A DNA stretch of 64,000 bases from Cerrena zonata (taxonomy: Eukaryota; Basidiomycota; Agaricomycetes; Polyporales; Cerrenaceae): assembly GCA_038087015.1 (NCBI GenBank), contig JASBNA010000001.1, forward strand, positions 1,426,001 to 1,490,000, given 5' to 3'. The first letter of the stretch is position 1; every line of letters starts with the position of its first letter. Under the pieces are notes generated by a model. The model was not told the DNA's origin. It searched no databases and saw only the letters and a program-made list of their open reading frames with translations. Position numbers and translations under genes: made by a program. Of this stretch, positions 13,203-26,204 are shown piece by piece.

Positions 13203-15131
13203 TGAAAGCTTCCCCTGCCACACTCCGCAAAGCATCATAGACTCGACACCCTCTCATTCATGACCTCAGCCATACAGTCATATCGACATATCCTGCGTCA
13301 TCCTCGATAAACCATTTTTGCATTGGCTTTCTGTATACTCCAATACCGTATTTCGCACCCGCATTCGCATCTCCCGTCTCGCTCAATGTTTTATTTGCCA
13401 TTCTTTTTTTTCCATGGGCGCACCGTTGAATTTCTTCCTTCTTGTACTAGGGTTTACTGTCATATACGCACGATGACCTTCTCTCACCACCATGCCAGCA
13501 TCATCTCGAAACGGCGCGTCCAGTTGTTATTGCTCTGACAATTTAGTATCACCTTTCTTCTTTACTCGACTCTTATTTTTTGTCTGCTCTTCTCCACTAC
13601 TACAGGTTCTTCTTCGCCGTTTCCAGTATGTACAAAGCTGTATGTTTACCCCTTTGTCACTCATCTCCCTCTCCTCGGGTCCGTTTCTTCCGCTGCTGCA
13701 TTCGTCTTATTACACAGATTCGTTATTTAGAGGTCTTCCATAAAGGGACTTCGAACCCCATACATCAGACATCCTTTGTATGGATCTCCGTACCTCCTTT
13801 CCCGTATCCCGAAACTCCCTTATTACCTACACCCCGGCCCCGCAACTGTATATTCTCCCTGGAGGTTTCTAATAACAAACAAACACTATCTTACGCCTCT
13901 ACCCTCATATTTTGACTGCCACCGTGGTTCTAGACTTTCAGGGATCGTTCTATTGGAACGAGATTGAGGTATTCAGGAGGTGAGACATCCGAGTTTCAAG
14001 GCCCGATAGTGGGTCTTGGGACGTCGATACTTGTACGCATTTATGACGGTGGATCATGGGCACAGGAATCCAGAGGATCGAGGCTCTGGACCTTAGGCCT
14101 CTCAGGGTCATGCAATCTCTGCTACTTATCTACATTTTTACACCCCCCCTCTTCCCTCTTGTTGTTGTATGTGCACCCCAAGATCCGTCGAAGCTGACAT
14201 GAGCTTACGATGGATCTGAGACCTGCAGGCCCATTGAAGGTGTGTATCTAAACTCCGCGAACGGGACGCTCAAATCTGACACGATGCAAATGATAAATTT
14301 ACTACAATGTGAAGATCTCGTGTAGGTTTGAAGAATAATACCTTGGAATGTAGAACATGAACATGCCGCAGTTCTAGTGGAACTGGGCCCTTTTTTTTGT
14401 TGGCGTATCTCAGGAGCCTCAGGGTTCTGGATCTATTTCCGATGTTCATGGAGGATTTGAGCCGCGGTGCTGCGTGCTCCAATCCCACTTATCTCTGTTG
14501 CATGAGTTCATAAATCCAATTGTATGTCCTCCGTCGACTTGTCCGTCTCTGTTAATCAGCACCCGCCGTCCGTCGTTCGCGACATCCGTTATCCGTTATA
14601 CTAAGGTTGGATATGACGCATGCCTAGTCGAAGGCAACCGTCAAACTGATAAACAGACCGGAATCCCCATAATTGGCAAATAAGATAGATAATTGAATGC
14701 CAGAGAGAGATCGCAATACAAAAAGGACGACAGATCCCTCCGGTGGGCTATTCCTATTTCATATTTCGGCCTAAAATGTACATATGAGAAAAGTGAGAAA
14801 ATGGTTCCTTCGGGAATCACATATCCAGCTAAATACTACACCAAGTTGAGTGAACCTCCTATGACGCCGTCTCTCGTTCTACACATTCCAAATCAAGCAA
14901 TCGCTTCAAACGTTCATGTGAGTCCGTAATTCCTCTTCACCGCCGCCAAAGACCTGAGGCTGTCCAGGATCTTACCCATCTTTTCTCTTCTCTCCAACAC
15001 CGAGAAAAAAACCTCGCTGCCTCTTGTTCCTATACCGACCTCTCGCATGATTATCCCCTGCCTGTATTTTTCGCACCGGAATTTGATTTCTTGAACACGT
15101 CATTTCTTCCACCTTTGCCAGTGGGCGTCGG
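13203..15131. other. intergenic between Rheb and beta-mannosidase
   Basis: Holds the 3' ends of two convergent genes. Only short, compositionally biased reading frames occur, and I see no RNA gene or repeat of note. Confidence 0.55.
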
Positions 15132-18100
15132 TTACACCGCTAACAAGCCAGTAGGCTCTCCCGCGGCCCCATCTCCAAGGAAGCGCACCTTCACCTCCCT
15201 CCCTTTCAACCCCTTCGCCGTAATCACCTGTGAGTCTCCAGGTACCAAATCAATAGCTTGGTCTCCCCATACGACCTCCTCATCCCCTTGTGCCACATCC
15301 AACACAATTCCCTTGATCGGCTTTGCCGTGGTCAGTTCAACTGACTCCCCGTCTGGGAGGACCTTGATAGACAGGCCGAGGGAATGTAAGGGTGGGAAGG
15401 TGATGTATTTGAATGGCTCTGGCCTGGCGTTTTTTTCGAGGAGGTCACACGACAAAGAGGTGTGTCGAAGTCAATGGGATTGGGTCGAGGTAAATTATAA
15501 AGAGAGTTCGAGTCCGGGGTAATGAGAGTGCGGGGAACAGATTGAGGTTTTTTGTGATACCGGTCATTTAGTATCGTCAGCTGATTGAAAAGTAGGTAGA
15601 GCGGAAATACCGCCAAAAAGACGCACCAATTCGAGTATCGCCCAAGGACAAGTCCGTCCTTGTCGAGAAGTCTCGCGGAAACCACGATCGTCTTTGGGAC
15701 CTCACTCGACTTTGTCCTCTTCGGCTGACCAGGTAGATCACCTTTGAAAAGCTCCGTAGCCGAATTAGGTGCCAAGGTAACGACTCTACTCCAAGTGTCT
15801 CTCCATTCTGAATGGAGATCAAAGGAAGTGACTTCCAACGTCGCTTGTTTCGCTTGCAGGGTGCTGTTCGTGCCCCACACTTCCAGAACGGTCTCGATCA
15901 CGAACGTCGCGGCAGATAATTCATCGGGGAATGTCTTCTTCTCCTTCCGGGTCATTCCCACCGTAAACGGCCTCAGCTCGCGCTTGATGGTGAAATAGGC
16001 AGGTTTGGGGCGTAGGAAGTAATCGACGATGGCCCAAGACGTCACCGGCCAACAATCGTTGATCTAAATTGAATGCAAGATGAAAAACACATAACGTCAT
16101 AGGAATCAGTAAATCAGTATTCAATCATGATCATGCTTATGTTATCGAGAAACTTTGCAAGCTGTTTGGTGCATTCTCGGAAATGAACCTCGAAGAGTCT
16201 GGAACGGGAAGTGCTTGGGGCATGGGGGTGTAAATGAAAAAGTTCTCTCACCTGCCAGACAAGTGCGCCTGCTGTGTATTCTCTACCTCTTCCTTTCCAG
16301 TTCCGTCGCCACAAACGGTATGCTGAAGCCAGTGTTTCGGCCTGCATGATTTGCGTGTAATAAACGTAACTAATGACGCAAAAAGGTAATGACAAGGTTA
16401 TATTGAGTTGATTTTCAGGAAAATATGAAATTGTGAAATTGATCATGCGCACCTCTCAATGTCGAACGCGTGCCTAAAGTTCTCCATAAGATATAACTAT
16501 ATATCAAGAAGAAGGTTTCAACACACGTCAAGTCCTCGGTAGTTTGACAGAAACGCCAGTAAGACATGTTCTCACCTCAAGACGCCTCTCGAAGCCGTCT
16601 GCTTTGTTATGATTATTCATCGTCCTGTGAACAGATCAGGATTTGTGTGTCATAAGACGACAAGGCGACTCCAAGTACCTGGATTGTGGATGACGCTCTG
16701 CCTTGTTCCCCCCGAGCCAGTAATCCACGGTTCGAATATCCGGGTAACCCTCCCTAACATATGACGACCCCCACAATAAGCGATCAGAAAGAAAGGAAAC
16801 AACGTTGCCTGAACACATGAGGACACATACATTCCAAACTCGGATACAAAGCGTCCAGCCAATATATCCCAATTATGCCAAGGTTCTTGCGTCCCATGCC
16901 ACACATTCCCTAAAGACGGACAACCAAAAAAACGTATCAGCTTACTAGCAATTGCTGATGTTCCATCTGACAGAGCTTTTTTACCCACACTGATGAAGAT
17001 CACCATGTTGCTTGTCAGTAGTAGGCTTGCCATAGCCGCTGTATGGTGAGCTGCGGTGGTAGTGAATGTTACTGAACTTCGAGACGACTGATGGAAGGAG
17101 GCGTTCATAGATGTGACGAGCTGGGAAGTTGGTCTTGCGGAAGTCTGATTCTTCGTCGTTGTAGTCTAGGTCGAGCTTGAAGGATTCGGCGATCTGATAA
17201 TCTGTGTTACGCAAATAGGTTAGACCCTTATAGTATGGGGGCTTTAAGGAAGCTATGGCTGACCTTCATTGTTTCCAGCTGTGTATTGGGAGTTCATAGA
17301 AGTGTTGACATCAAATTTACGAGTGCAGCTCACCGAAGATGACGAGCGATGGGTGGTTCCTCAGCCGCTTGACAGCTTGTTCGGCTTCAATTTCGACGGA
17401 CTTCAAGAAAGAGTCATATGCCGGATACTACTCATCGAATAATCAGCAACGTGAGAGTCGAGACGTGTGTGTGACCTGGTCTACTGACCTGCCCGCAACC
17501 GAACATAAAGTCTTGCCAAACGAGTATTCCAAGTTCTATGAGGAAAGATGACGCATCAGAGCCCTTGATCGATCACAAAGTGGAATGAATTGAAAGGAGC
17601 GGACCCACCGTCACAGATATCATAAAAGGCGTCTGGTTCATAGATGCCTCCACCCCAAATACGAACCATATTTTGATTACCGTCCACGAGCAGTTGGAGC
17701 CAGTCGCGATAACGTTTCTCAGTCATTCTGAAAGCCATGGCCTTAGAGCAGAGTCAAATGGAAGATGAAAGAATGACTGACGTGGTTAGGAAGGAGTCAG
17801 CAGGGATCCAGTTCGACCCTGCAAGATACGGTTAGTGTTGTCAAGACGTATGGGTATATTTGCAGTATTCCTTTACCTCCGCAAAAGATTCTGACATTGT
17901 TAATCTCGAAAAGGAACGTCTTCCCTTCTTGATCAATAAGGTCATCCTCTACGACTCGTGCACGACGGAAGGCAATCTTCTGAGACTTCTCATCCAGAGC
18001 CTTCCCACTCTATATCCAATTCGTCAGTCTTAAATCCCAACTGCACAAGGACAAAAAATAGCTTACTTCATCGGCAATCTTAACCTCAACGGTATACAAA

Positions 18101-19407
18101 GGCTGAGCCCCATATCCCACAGGCCACCAAAGATCATACGTCCCAGCAGAACACTTGAACTCAGTTTGCCTAGAACCAACAACATAGATATTGCTTCCTC
18201 CAATAAGGAGACCGCCATTAGGTTTCTTGATCTGAACAGAAGCAACACATTTATCGGATGATGTGAGAGTGAAAGAGACGTTGATCAGAGCGGCGAGATC
18301 CTCGGTTAGGTTAATACGGATGTCGAGGTCGGATATACGTGTGCTGTATGTCTCGAGGTGGATGGGTTTCCATGGGCCGACTGTCATGAGAACTGGGCCT
18401 GTTTGGGAGGTTGTGGAGTTAAGATATAGGTATCGGGAGAATAATTCAGATATGACTAACCCCAATCCCAACCATAGCTGCAGGATGAGACATTTAAGAA
18501 ACATTCTACATATTGGGAAATGTAATCCTAAAGACAACTTACTTATACCCAGCCTTTCGAACATGCAGTCGGCTGGAGTCACCGTTCCAGAGATTCAACT
18601 TTCCATGTTCTTTCTCAACTTCACGGCCCTTGCGGAAGGCACTATCAAAATTGATGACCAATTGGTTAGCTGTAGCTTTCAGGCTATCTTTCACAGGGAC
18701 TCTGTGTGATACGAATTGGTTATCCGTCCTGTGGATTGAAGTTAAAAATGGAGTTCAGTAAAGTGGAGTTTCCCAGGGTCTCGAAGCTTCTTACTTGAGG
18801 ATTTCTTTGTCATTCTATAAATAATAGTATGAGAGTGTAATTCAAACTATAGTCAACTATTTGAATTTTGCCTACCAGAATCACGGTTGCGAAGGTATCA
18901 AGACCATCGAACACCAGCTCCGCCTTCGAAGCCGCCAATTCCTCTTCTGTGACGTCAAATTCGGTCTTGAAACTCCATTCAGTTTCACCGATCCCTGAAA
19001 ATACAAATCGTACATCAGTCTAATCATACCACACCCACTCTGTATGTATTACTGACATTGCACCTCCCATTCGTTCAGTCCAATGAACTACCGATGACGT
19101 CAGTAGAGTAAGTAGACAAGTCGGAACCCGATGTTAGTGTAAACGCACGGGATCAGGAATTCTCTTCTCCTTGAGCAACTCAACATGGACGGTAGTAGGG
19201 AACTCCTTCACACCAATCCATTCATCCTTCTTCACGACATCACCTCCGCCAATCTGCGTGAACTTCCACCCTTCGTTGATCGTCCTCGAAGTCGCTGTCA
19301 TGTCAGTGCTACTCCTAGTATACCCTCAGGCTTTCGCTACTAGTAGTAAATGTGGGAGAAACAGTCACGGTGAGAGCAAGCGCAATGCTGAGATAGTACG
19401 GCACCAT
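15132..19407 (-). CDS. secreted beta-mannosidase, glycoside hydrolase family 2
   Basis: Hydrolyses terminal beta-1,4-mannose residues from mannans and N-glycan cores. The chosen ATG (19405-19407) opens a signal peptide ([15 protein letters not shown]). About a dozen short introns follow. Visible blocks in order are [19 protein letters not shown] in the N-terminal beta-sandwich region, [18 protein letters not shown] in the barrel, then [11 protein letters not shown] spliced to AGNNE. That last Glu is the GH2 acid/base residue. Further on, GRFVSEFGM carries the nucleophile Glu, then [16 protein letters not shown]. The C-terminal domain ends GLLAV and a stop at 15132-15134. The key residues are intact and I found no frameshift in the exons checked. 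The next in-frame Met upstream would only lengthen the leader. Confidence 0.92.
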
Positions 19408-19871
19408 GATATTTATGTCGATTGTATATCTGTTCATGCAGTCTCGATCTCGAGCATTCCAAGGCCCGGATCCCGTCACCTGGTGTTCAAAGGACAAGCC
19501 AGGGAAACAAGACCGACAAATCTCCGTGGTTTCTGCTTAGGCCAAGGTCAAGTTCAATCAATCTACACTTGCTATTTCCGGCGAATCATTTTTTTCAGGC
19601 TGGTCGGGGTGATGGATTTATACGTTTAGACTTGAGATTGGGATATGTGTTTCAATTTTGTTTGTGTACCATACGGTCAGGGTCAGGAGAGATGGGTGCC
19701 TCAGACAGAAATTTCTGTTGGGGAACCAATTTGATGGCGGTCGATCAAAAATACTATAGGAAACAGACTGAAACAGAGTGTGTTTAAAAACCCTTGGGTG
19801 TGATTGGTCTAAAAATACAACATGACATCATGGAAATCGTCTACAGGACATTCAAGCAAAAGAAAACATCA
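19408..19871. promoter_or_regulatory. upstream region of the beta-mannosidase gene
   Basis: About 460 bp between the beta-mannosidase start and the stop of the upstream MFS gene. No specific site is recognised. Confidence 0.35.
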
Positions 19872-21600
19872 TTAAGCCAAGAATCGGAAACCCTTTGGTC
19901 TCCCCTCTTCCTGCTCCTTCTCTTCCAGCTTTTTGTTGAGACTCTCTAGATGTCTCTTGAAGATATAACACATCACAATCGTCAACCCACTCGTCGAGAT
20001 ACAGATCGCGTACGAGAATTTGTACGACGGTCCCCAATGTGTTGGCCAGATATATGATCCTGCAATGTTTCCAAGTTGAGCGAAGGCGTTGATGAAAGCG
20101 AGTGCGACGGCACGTTTGGAGGGAGGACGGGGGATAGAGTTGGAGATCCATGCAAGGAAAGTAATAAACCCAGCGTAGGATTGGGCCATGAGGAATAGAG
20201 AGACGTATCGCGCGGCGGTGTTCATAGTCGAGACAGCGATGACGAAACCGACAATCCCGACAAGGAGTGGGATGGCAATATGCCAGAATCGTTCCCCAAC
20301 ACGATCAGAGTGTCTTGTGACGACGAATGCAACGATAGTAGCGAATCCCCATGGAGGTGCACAGAGCAGAAGGGTAACAGTGCGGTTGTAACCCATGGTG
20401 GCACTAAGCGTTGGGAAGAACGCGTTGAAGGAAAGCGAGACGACCATGGCAGTCAGAGCGACGGCAAGCCACCAGACTTTCCAATCACCGATAGCCATAA
20501 AGAGTCCACGAGCGTGTCCGTGTCCTTCAGTTTCTGATTCATCACCGACACCGACATCTTCGGTCATACGCTTTTCGCGAGACGAACTTCCTCCTTGCTT
20601 AGCCAGGTGTGTGAGGTAGCTGGGAAGTCTGGGAGGATCCAGATAGCACAGATGGCGACGAAGATAGTGAGAGCTCCTTCGATGTAGAAGAGCCATCTGT
20701 GAAAGCAGAGTGTGTCAGTTTGGTAAAATGTTAACGATATGATTGGTTGCTTTTACACACCTCCACGCAGCATGTCCGAGTTTACCTTCCATACCAGAAA
20801 GAATACCAGAGGCGATAAGTGAGCCGAATGCATTGCTAATCAAGCTACCGCAAGAAAGCATAGCCGTTCGGACACCGAGTTCGCCTCTGGTGTACCATTT
20901 ACTAAGGAGGAAGAGTGCACCGGGGAAGAAAGCGGCCTCAACAAAGCCGAGGAAGAAACGTGTGAGCAATGCTCCAATAAAGCTAAGTATAGTAATAGTA
21001 ATGATTAGCAATGCAGCGATTGGAAGACGAGGAGGAATTTCGTCGGAAAGACGTACTTGTGTGTGGCTCCGGTGAGACATGAGATTGCACCCCAAATGAT
21101 CATGCAAACCGGCAGGTAGAGTGAAGGTTTGCCAATGTAGTTCAAGAACATATTACTGTGAGATACGGGTTAGTTGGATGTGAGAGAAAGAATTAAGCAA
21201 AGAAATTGACGTACGAAGGTACCTGCATTAGGATATAGCCAACGTAAAGAATACTGAGTAGAGTATTGAACTCCTCGCCCTTGAGGTGAGGTCTGCCTCG
21301 AATCCACGAAGTCTCGCAGCGGCCGCATTGTTTCGGTCAATCTAGAAGATGAATAATGAGCTCAGAGAGTTCTGATACGTTGAGAAGTGAATACGAACGT
21401 AGTTGAGGATGTAGATGACGATGAGGATACCCATCCTCGCATCAAGCTTTCGAAGGAGTTTCTTCTCGAGTCGTTTCCTTGCCTCAGGTTCCACCGAACT
21501 CCTCGTCACCGGGGATGGCCATACGGCCTTCGAGAATGTCGAGGTCGTTGCTCTTGTCCTTCCCGTCATTGTAGGACATAACCTCTGAGGGTGGCGACAT
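19872..21600 (-). pseudogene. MFS transporter, allantoate permease (Dal5/TNA1-like) type, three frameshifts
   Basis: The encoded protein is a 12-helix proton symporter of the anion:cation symporter branch of the MFS, which imports organic anions such as allantoate or nicotinate. Blocks seen in order are KLDARMGILIVIYILNY, IDRNNAAAARLRGFEAD, GEEFNTLLSILYVGYILMQ, FLNYIGKPSLYLP, LLTRFFLGFVEAAFFPGAL, WLFYIEGALTIFVAI and GWFLA-type C-terminal helices ending GFRFLA. Reading frame is lost three times outside any plausible intron: near 21488 (one extra base after FGG), near 21288 (one base short before LKGEEF) and near 20572 (one base short before RMTEDVG). Either it is a young pseudogene or the assembly has indel errors. 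A start at 21753 is also possible. Confidence 0.7.
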
Positions 21601-22011
21601 GATTGGTACAACTCTGTCTAGGGTCAGACGGAGAGGGAAGGAGGAGGACGAACGGGGAAGAAGAGGCGAACATTCTCCGTTCGAGGACTCTCCGTTTAAA
21701 TCTTCTGTGGAATCTGCATGACTGGGGCGGAAAAACGATGTGCTCTGGGACATGAGGGTGATGGCTCTAGTGCGAGAGAAGGGACAGGTGGAAGATTGTG
21801 CGTGAGGTCACTGGGGGCAGAGCGGTGCCTGGCGCGATCGACTCGATCAAGTGGGTGTTCGGGACTTCGGTGCGGGGAGAGCGGGGGACAAATCAATTCT
21901 TTCGACCCACCTTTTTGCGGGGAAACAGCTTGGCGACATAAGCGACACACATTGACAACTTGAATACATCCAGCGATACCCTCTTTGACTAACCTCTGAT
22001 ACTCGTACACC
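21601..22011. promoter_or_regulatory. divergent promoter region
   Basis: Lies between the start of the MFS gene (-) and the alanyl-tRNA editing gene (+). No specific sites are recognised. A longer MFS N-terminus to 21753 would shorten it. Confidence 0.35.
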
Positions 22012-23823
22012 ATGGCTGCTTCAGCTATCGTCCTTCCCCCACCAGCCACTCCCGCCTCCTACCACAGAATCATCTCTCCTACCCTCTCCCTCCCCACAGA
22101 CACCTCCAAGCCTATCCCGGTCGGCCTCCTAGCCTGTCAGCGTGCGTCTTTTCAATATCTAAATCGTTCTCCCTACCGCCCATCTCACTCCCCGCTTCCT
22201 ACCTCTTTCCCTCATCGGATTTACATTCCCGCACGCCCTCAATTCCCCCCGATTCCCTCTTACACATCACGGATCTTCGTCCCTCACAGGAGACCCACTT
22301 CTTCGGGAACTCGTTTCTACCGTAATTACTGCAACACTTGCCCAAGCCCCTCCCACCACTACTACCAATAGGAAGAACAAGAAGGACAAAGCAAGCGAGG
22401 CACGAGATACTCTACTTGAAGTGATTCTCCATGATACCGTCTTGTTTCCTGAAGGAGGTGGTCAACCTAATGACATCGGTATCATAACAAGTGCAGACGG
22501 TGAACTCTGGGACGTCGTCGATGTCAAACGTCGAGGAGGACATGCCATCCATTTCGTAAAGGTGAAAGAAGGCAAGACTGCCGACGATGCTTTGACAGCT
22601 TTCGCGACTGGATCTATCGCTAGAACTGCTCTTGGTGATCAAGGTTTCCAGAGACGTTTAGATCATGTATGTAGCAGCTATCTATGTATTCCGATTAGCA
22701 CGATGTCGCTCACAAATAGGACTAAAACTATAAAGATGTCTATGCATACAGCGCAACACCTCCTTAGTGCGGTACTCGAAACGAAGCTCGATCTTCCGAC
22801 TTTATCATGGGCTCTGACATCATACCCTACACCTTCATATGTCGAAGTCCCTCGGGCAATGACGGCTGAGGAAATTGCTTTAATTCAAGAAGAAGCAAAT
22901 AAATTGGTATTCGAAGGCCGCCAGGTTCATGTCGAAGTGGAGGAACTCGACTCTTCTAATCGAGCGTACGATACACCCAGTGTCGGAATTCCCTCTGATT
23001 ACACTGGTGGTGTGAAACGTACTGTTATCATCGATGGAGTAGACCGAAACCCGTCAGTCCGATTCTCGCCATTCTTCACGTATGCTGGTCCTTAATATTT
23101 ATATTTATATTTCTCAGATGCTGTGGAACCCATCTCCCTACTATTCACAACCTCCAGCTCTTCCTAATCCCACATACCGAAGGCCTTTCACGAGCAAACA
23201 CCACTTCAGCCCGTCTCTACTTCCTCTCCGGACCCCGTCTCATCACATATCTCACCTCCACCCATTCCTACCTGACAGCCACTTCCGCCATCCTGAGTTG
23301 TGGTCCAGCTCAAGTAGCCGAACGTATAGAACAAGTAATCGAAGAAAGAAAGAAAGCCACCAAACGCATTGAGGCCATGGAACCCGAACTGGCCGGGTTT
23401 GTCGCCAAGGAGTTGTTGAAGGTGGCCCGTGATGGAAAACCTTTGGTTGCTGTTAGGCATCAAATAGAAGATTCAAGTAACCCCTTGGGATTCTTGTCTG
23501 CCATTTCCACGGCATTCATTAAGGTGTACGAAGACTCGTCCAACAAATGTCGAGTGCCATCCTATAATATTGCCATAACGTCTTCACCGACAACGCAAAC
23601 GAGCACAAGTACCACTACTATTTTACTCTTCAGCTCGGACGAGAAGGAACTCAAGGTGTATGCAGATGCCGTTAAAAAGACATTGGGGTTGAAGGGAGGA
23701 GGGAAGGGGACAAAATGGAGTGGCAAGTTTATGGGAGTGTGGACGGAGCATAGGGAGGGGTTGCTGCTCAAGGAAACCTTAGAAAGCGTTAGAATACAAT
23801 GCAACGGTCCCGATGAAGTGTAG
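22012..23823 (+). CDS. alanyl-tRNA editing protein (AlaX / AARSD1-like)
   Basis: Free-standing editing factor related to the second additional domain of alanyl-tRNA synthetase; it removes Ser or Gly wrongly attached to tRNA-Ala. Exons 22012-22141, 22290-22666, 22736-23052 and 23116-23823 join in phase. The protein shows the early block LHDTVLFPEGGGQPNDIG and the zinc-site pair HTAQHLLSAV and CCGTHL, with the CCGTH created across the third intron. An SSxR-type stretch and a variable C-terminal domain follow, ending NGPDEV. All zinc ligands (two His, Cys, His) are present. The gene shares a short upstream region with the divergent MFS gene. Confidence 0.92.
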
Positions 23824-23993
23824 AAATGCTAGATTACATATACAAGGCGATAGGAATGATACAATGGTGTAGGATTAGGTATACAATGCTAATAAGAATG
23901 AATGCCGACAATATCCCTCTATCACGGTCCTGGTCCCAGTCCTGATCATAGTCATAGTCGGAGTCGGAGTCGGAGTGGTCGTGGAAGTGGTTA

Positions 23994-25049
23994 TCACTTC
24001 TGTGTCGGCCTCGTCTGACTCCCACTCGCCTCCGGTAAGGAAGATTGACTATCCACACCATAAACAATAGCAGCTAAAATAAAAACCCTTCAATTCGAAT
24101 AATAACATCACAATGCAATGTGGACACTTACCGTCCGGAACACCATCCGCACCCTCCTCTGGGTCTGGCCTTTCCACAAGTGCCATACTAAGATCCCCCT
24201 CAGACAAACTCTCTGACCCGTCGCTCAGCCCCAGATTCTCCTCCTCCTCCTCATCCACCCACTCTTCCCCATCCCAATCCAAGTCCACCTCCCGCACCGA
24301 CCCAACCCTAAGCACCTCCCCATCCGCATCCTCCAACCCTCCCCACAAATCGACATCATCTTCCGACCCATGTACAGACCCAGAAGGGACCATCGAGAAG
24401 AACCCCGGTCTCCCAGCTGAAGCACCTGTACTCATAGGTCCATATGTCGAGTGCATAGGATCTTCCATCTCGATGTCGAATTCATCTTCGTAGTCCGTGA
24501 ATCCGTCTGTGTCGAGGAACCCGTCCTCTTCTTCTTCTTCCTCTTCTTCGTCGTCTTCACCTGGGATGTAGTCCCCGTCTGAGGATTCGTATTCGGATTC
24601 AGAGAGGGGTTTGACGTCGAGGAATGTGTGTCTGCATGCGGGGCATGTTCCGTGCTTCAAGATAATGAGTACCAATTCCAATCTTGAAACACAGAGAGAA
24701 CAGACGTACTCTGCCGCGTATCCATTCAATCAAGCTACAAATAGACCCCGATACAAAAGTTAGAGTTCAAGCAAAACCCAACTCTAAAGCCCACTCACTC
24801 GACTCTACAAAACACATGCCCACACCCCTCCAACTTCGTAATCCCACTCAACTGTACATCCCTCCCACACATCTCCAAACTCCCTTCATTCTGTATTGAG
24901 CCTTCAACAATGCTCGATAAAGCCATAAGACATATCGGACACGAATCCTCCATTGGTACTTCTTCCTTGGTCAATATAGGTAAACGGTGGATCACTTGTG
25001 CAATGCGTTCCAAAGTGGTCATCGGGATGAATTGATCATCGTCTGCCAT
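23994..25049 (-). CDS. RING-finger protein, probable E3 ubiquitin ligase
   Basis: Four exons (25049-24799, 24734-24710, 24654-24132, 24073-23994) join in phase to 292 residues. The N-terminal third holds a RING domain assembled over three exons: CPICLMAL, then CGHVFCRVDLIEWIRG, then TCPACRHTFLDV. The spacing and the C-x-H-x2-C centre fit the C3HC4 type. The rest is very acidic (runs of Glu and Asp around 24480-24560) and likely disordered. The second exon is only 25 nt. RING proteins recruit E2 enzymes; the substrate is unknown. Other RING proteins share nothing else with it that I can recognise. Confidence 0.85.
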
Positions 25050-25519
25050 GTTCTCGAGATAGATGTAGTATGTTTAGGCAGTATGTATGCTGTGTTAAAC
25101 AGAACAGCTGGACCTGTAAAAGAAGAGTGAAGTGGGGAAGAGAAATTTGGCTTCAATGCATAAAGTTGACACCCTCAAGCTGCCGCTCTCCCGAAACGCG
25201 TCAACGTCGCGCTGGTCACGTGTTTTATACGCGTGACGCGTTTTACGGTTCAGATGGGCGCCAATAATAGTCTTGACTTTCACCGAGGATACATAAATCT
25301 TAAGATATGCTACTGATATTTCCATTGAATTGAGAATGACGAAGAAAATGAAGTATATGCACATCGATAATGGTTTTACTGCAGAAGAGTGACAAGAAAA
25401 TCGACTAGTCATTTTTGCTACTGAGCATGATACTGAGTCGTCTTTTGATTCAAACAATGTTGAAGACATCAGATTTGTTGTCCCGACTCGGATTCCCCAA
25501 GAAGCATAATATGTATGAA
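25050..25519. other. intergenic, upstream of RING gene and left border of island
   Basis: No gene seen. This sequence separates the last ordinary gene from the left repeat copy of the island. Confidence 0.5.
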
Positions 25520-25990
25520 GGGCGCCTTTGGACAAAATTATTCCATTATGGTCACTGACATTCCATTTGCATTTTTGGCATATGATTTTGACGTTTGACA
25601 TTCGACTTTGCAGGTTGACATTTCATTTCGACGCCTGGCATCTGGCATTCGATTTCGCCGTTTGGCATTCAGTACTCAGTTTCGAAACTCAACATTCAAT
25701 TCCACATTGACTATTTTATCGATTATCGACATCTCGCACTAAGCGCCCCGCTGCACGCGGGCGCCTCACACTCCTCTGAGCAATTCGAGGCAATTGGCTG
25801 CGATGACCTAGTTATTGCACAATGTATTGACCCTCTTCTTGCTTCCAATTGTTGTATACAAGTAGTTTACGCCTTGTACCACCCTGTAAAAATGCTCATT
25901 AAGTATCAGAGTGAGTTGACCAGGTTAATTTGTCAAAATAAACTTAATGCACATTACACCAATACAATAGTACCTTTTTTGGACAGTGAT
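25520..25990 (+). repeat. dispersed repeat copy A (array plus core), left island border
   Basis: Opens with TGGACAAAAT, followed by a degenerate tandem array built on TGACATTC/TGGCATTC units (about 25550-25700). A core from 25742 then includes GGGCGCCTC, TTGCACAATG, a CCTGTAA block and TCAAAATAAAC. The same order of parts occurs, inverted, at 46000-46440. The core is diverged from copies B and C but aligns along its length. Facing right into the island, it can pair with copy B as a terminal inverted repeat. Confidence 0.7.
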
Positions 25991-26204
25991 CCCCTTATAG
26001 CCGCTCTAACATTTTGTCAAGACTGTCCCAACACCACGACTAACCTGCACCTGAGCTTACCAGTTCCGACTCATTCTTGACCACACGATCTTACTTGCCA
26101 CCCCTATCAGTGGCTTTAGCTAATGTGCTCGCTCACGATCGCTTTCTGTAGACGGTCATGTCTCACTAGTTGGGAGCATGGGTACGGTTATATTGTCCTA
26201 AAGA

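Noticed and set aside
23940..23980. GTCGGA-type tandem repeat after the RING gene
   Set aside because: It is only a few units long and lies in 3' flanking sequence, so it is ordinary simple sequence.
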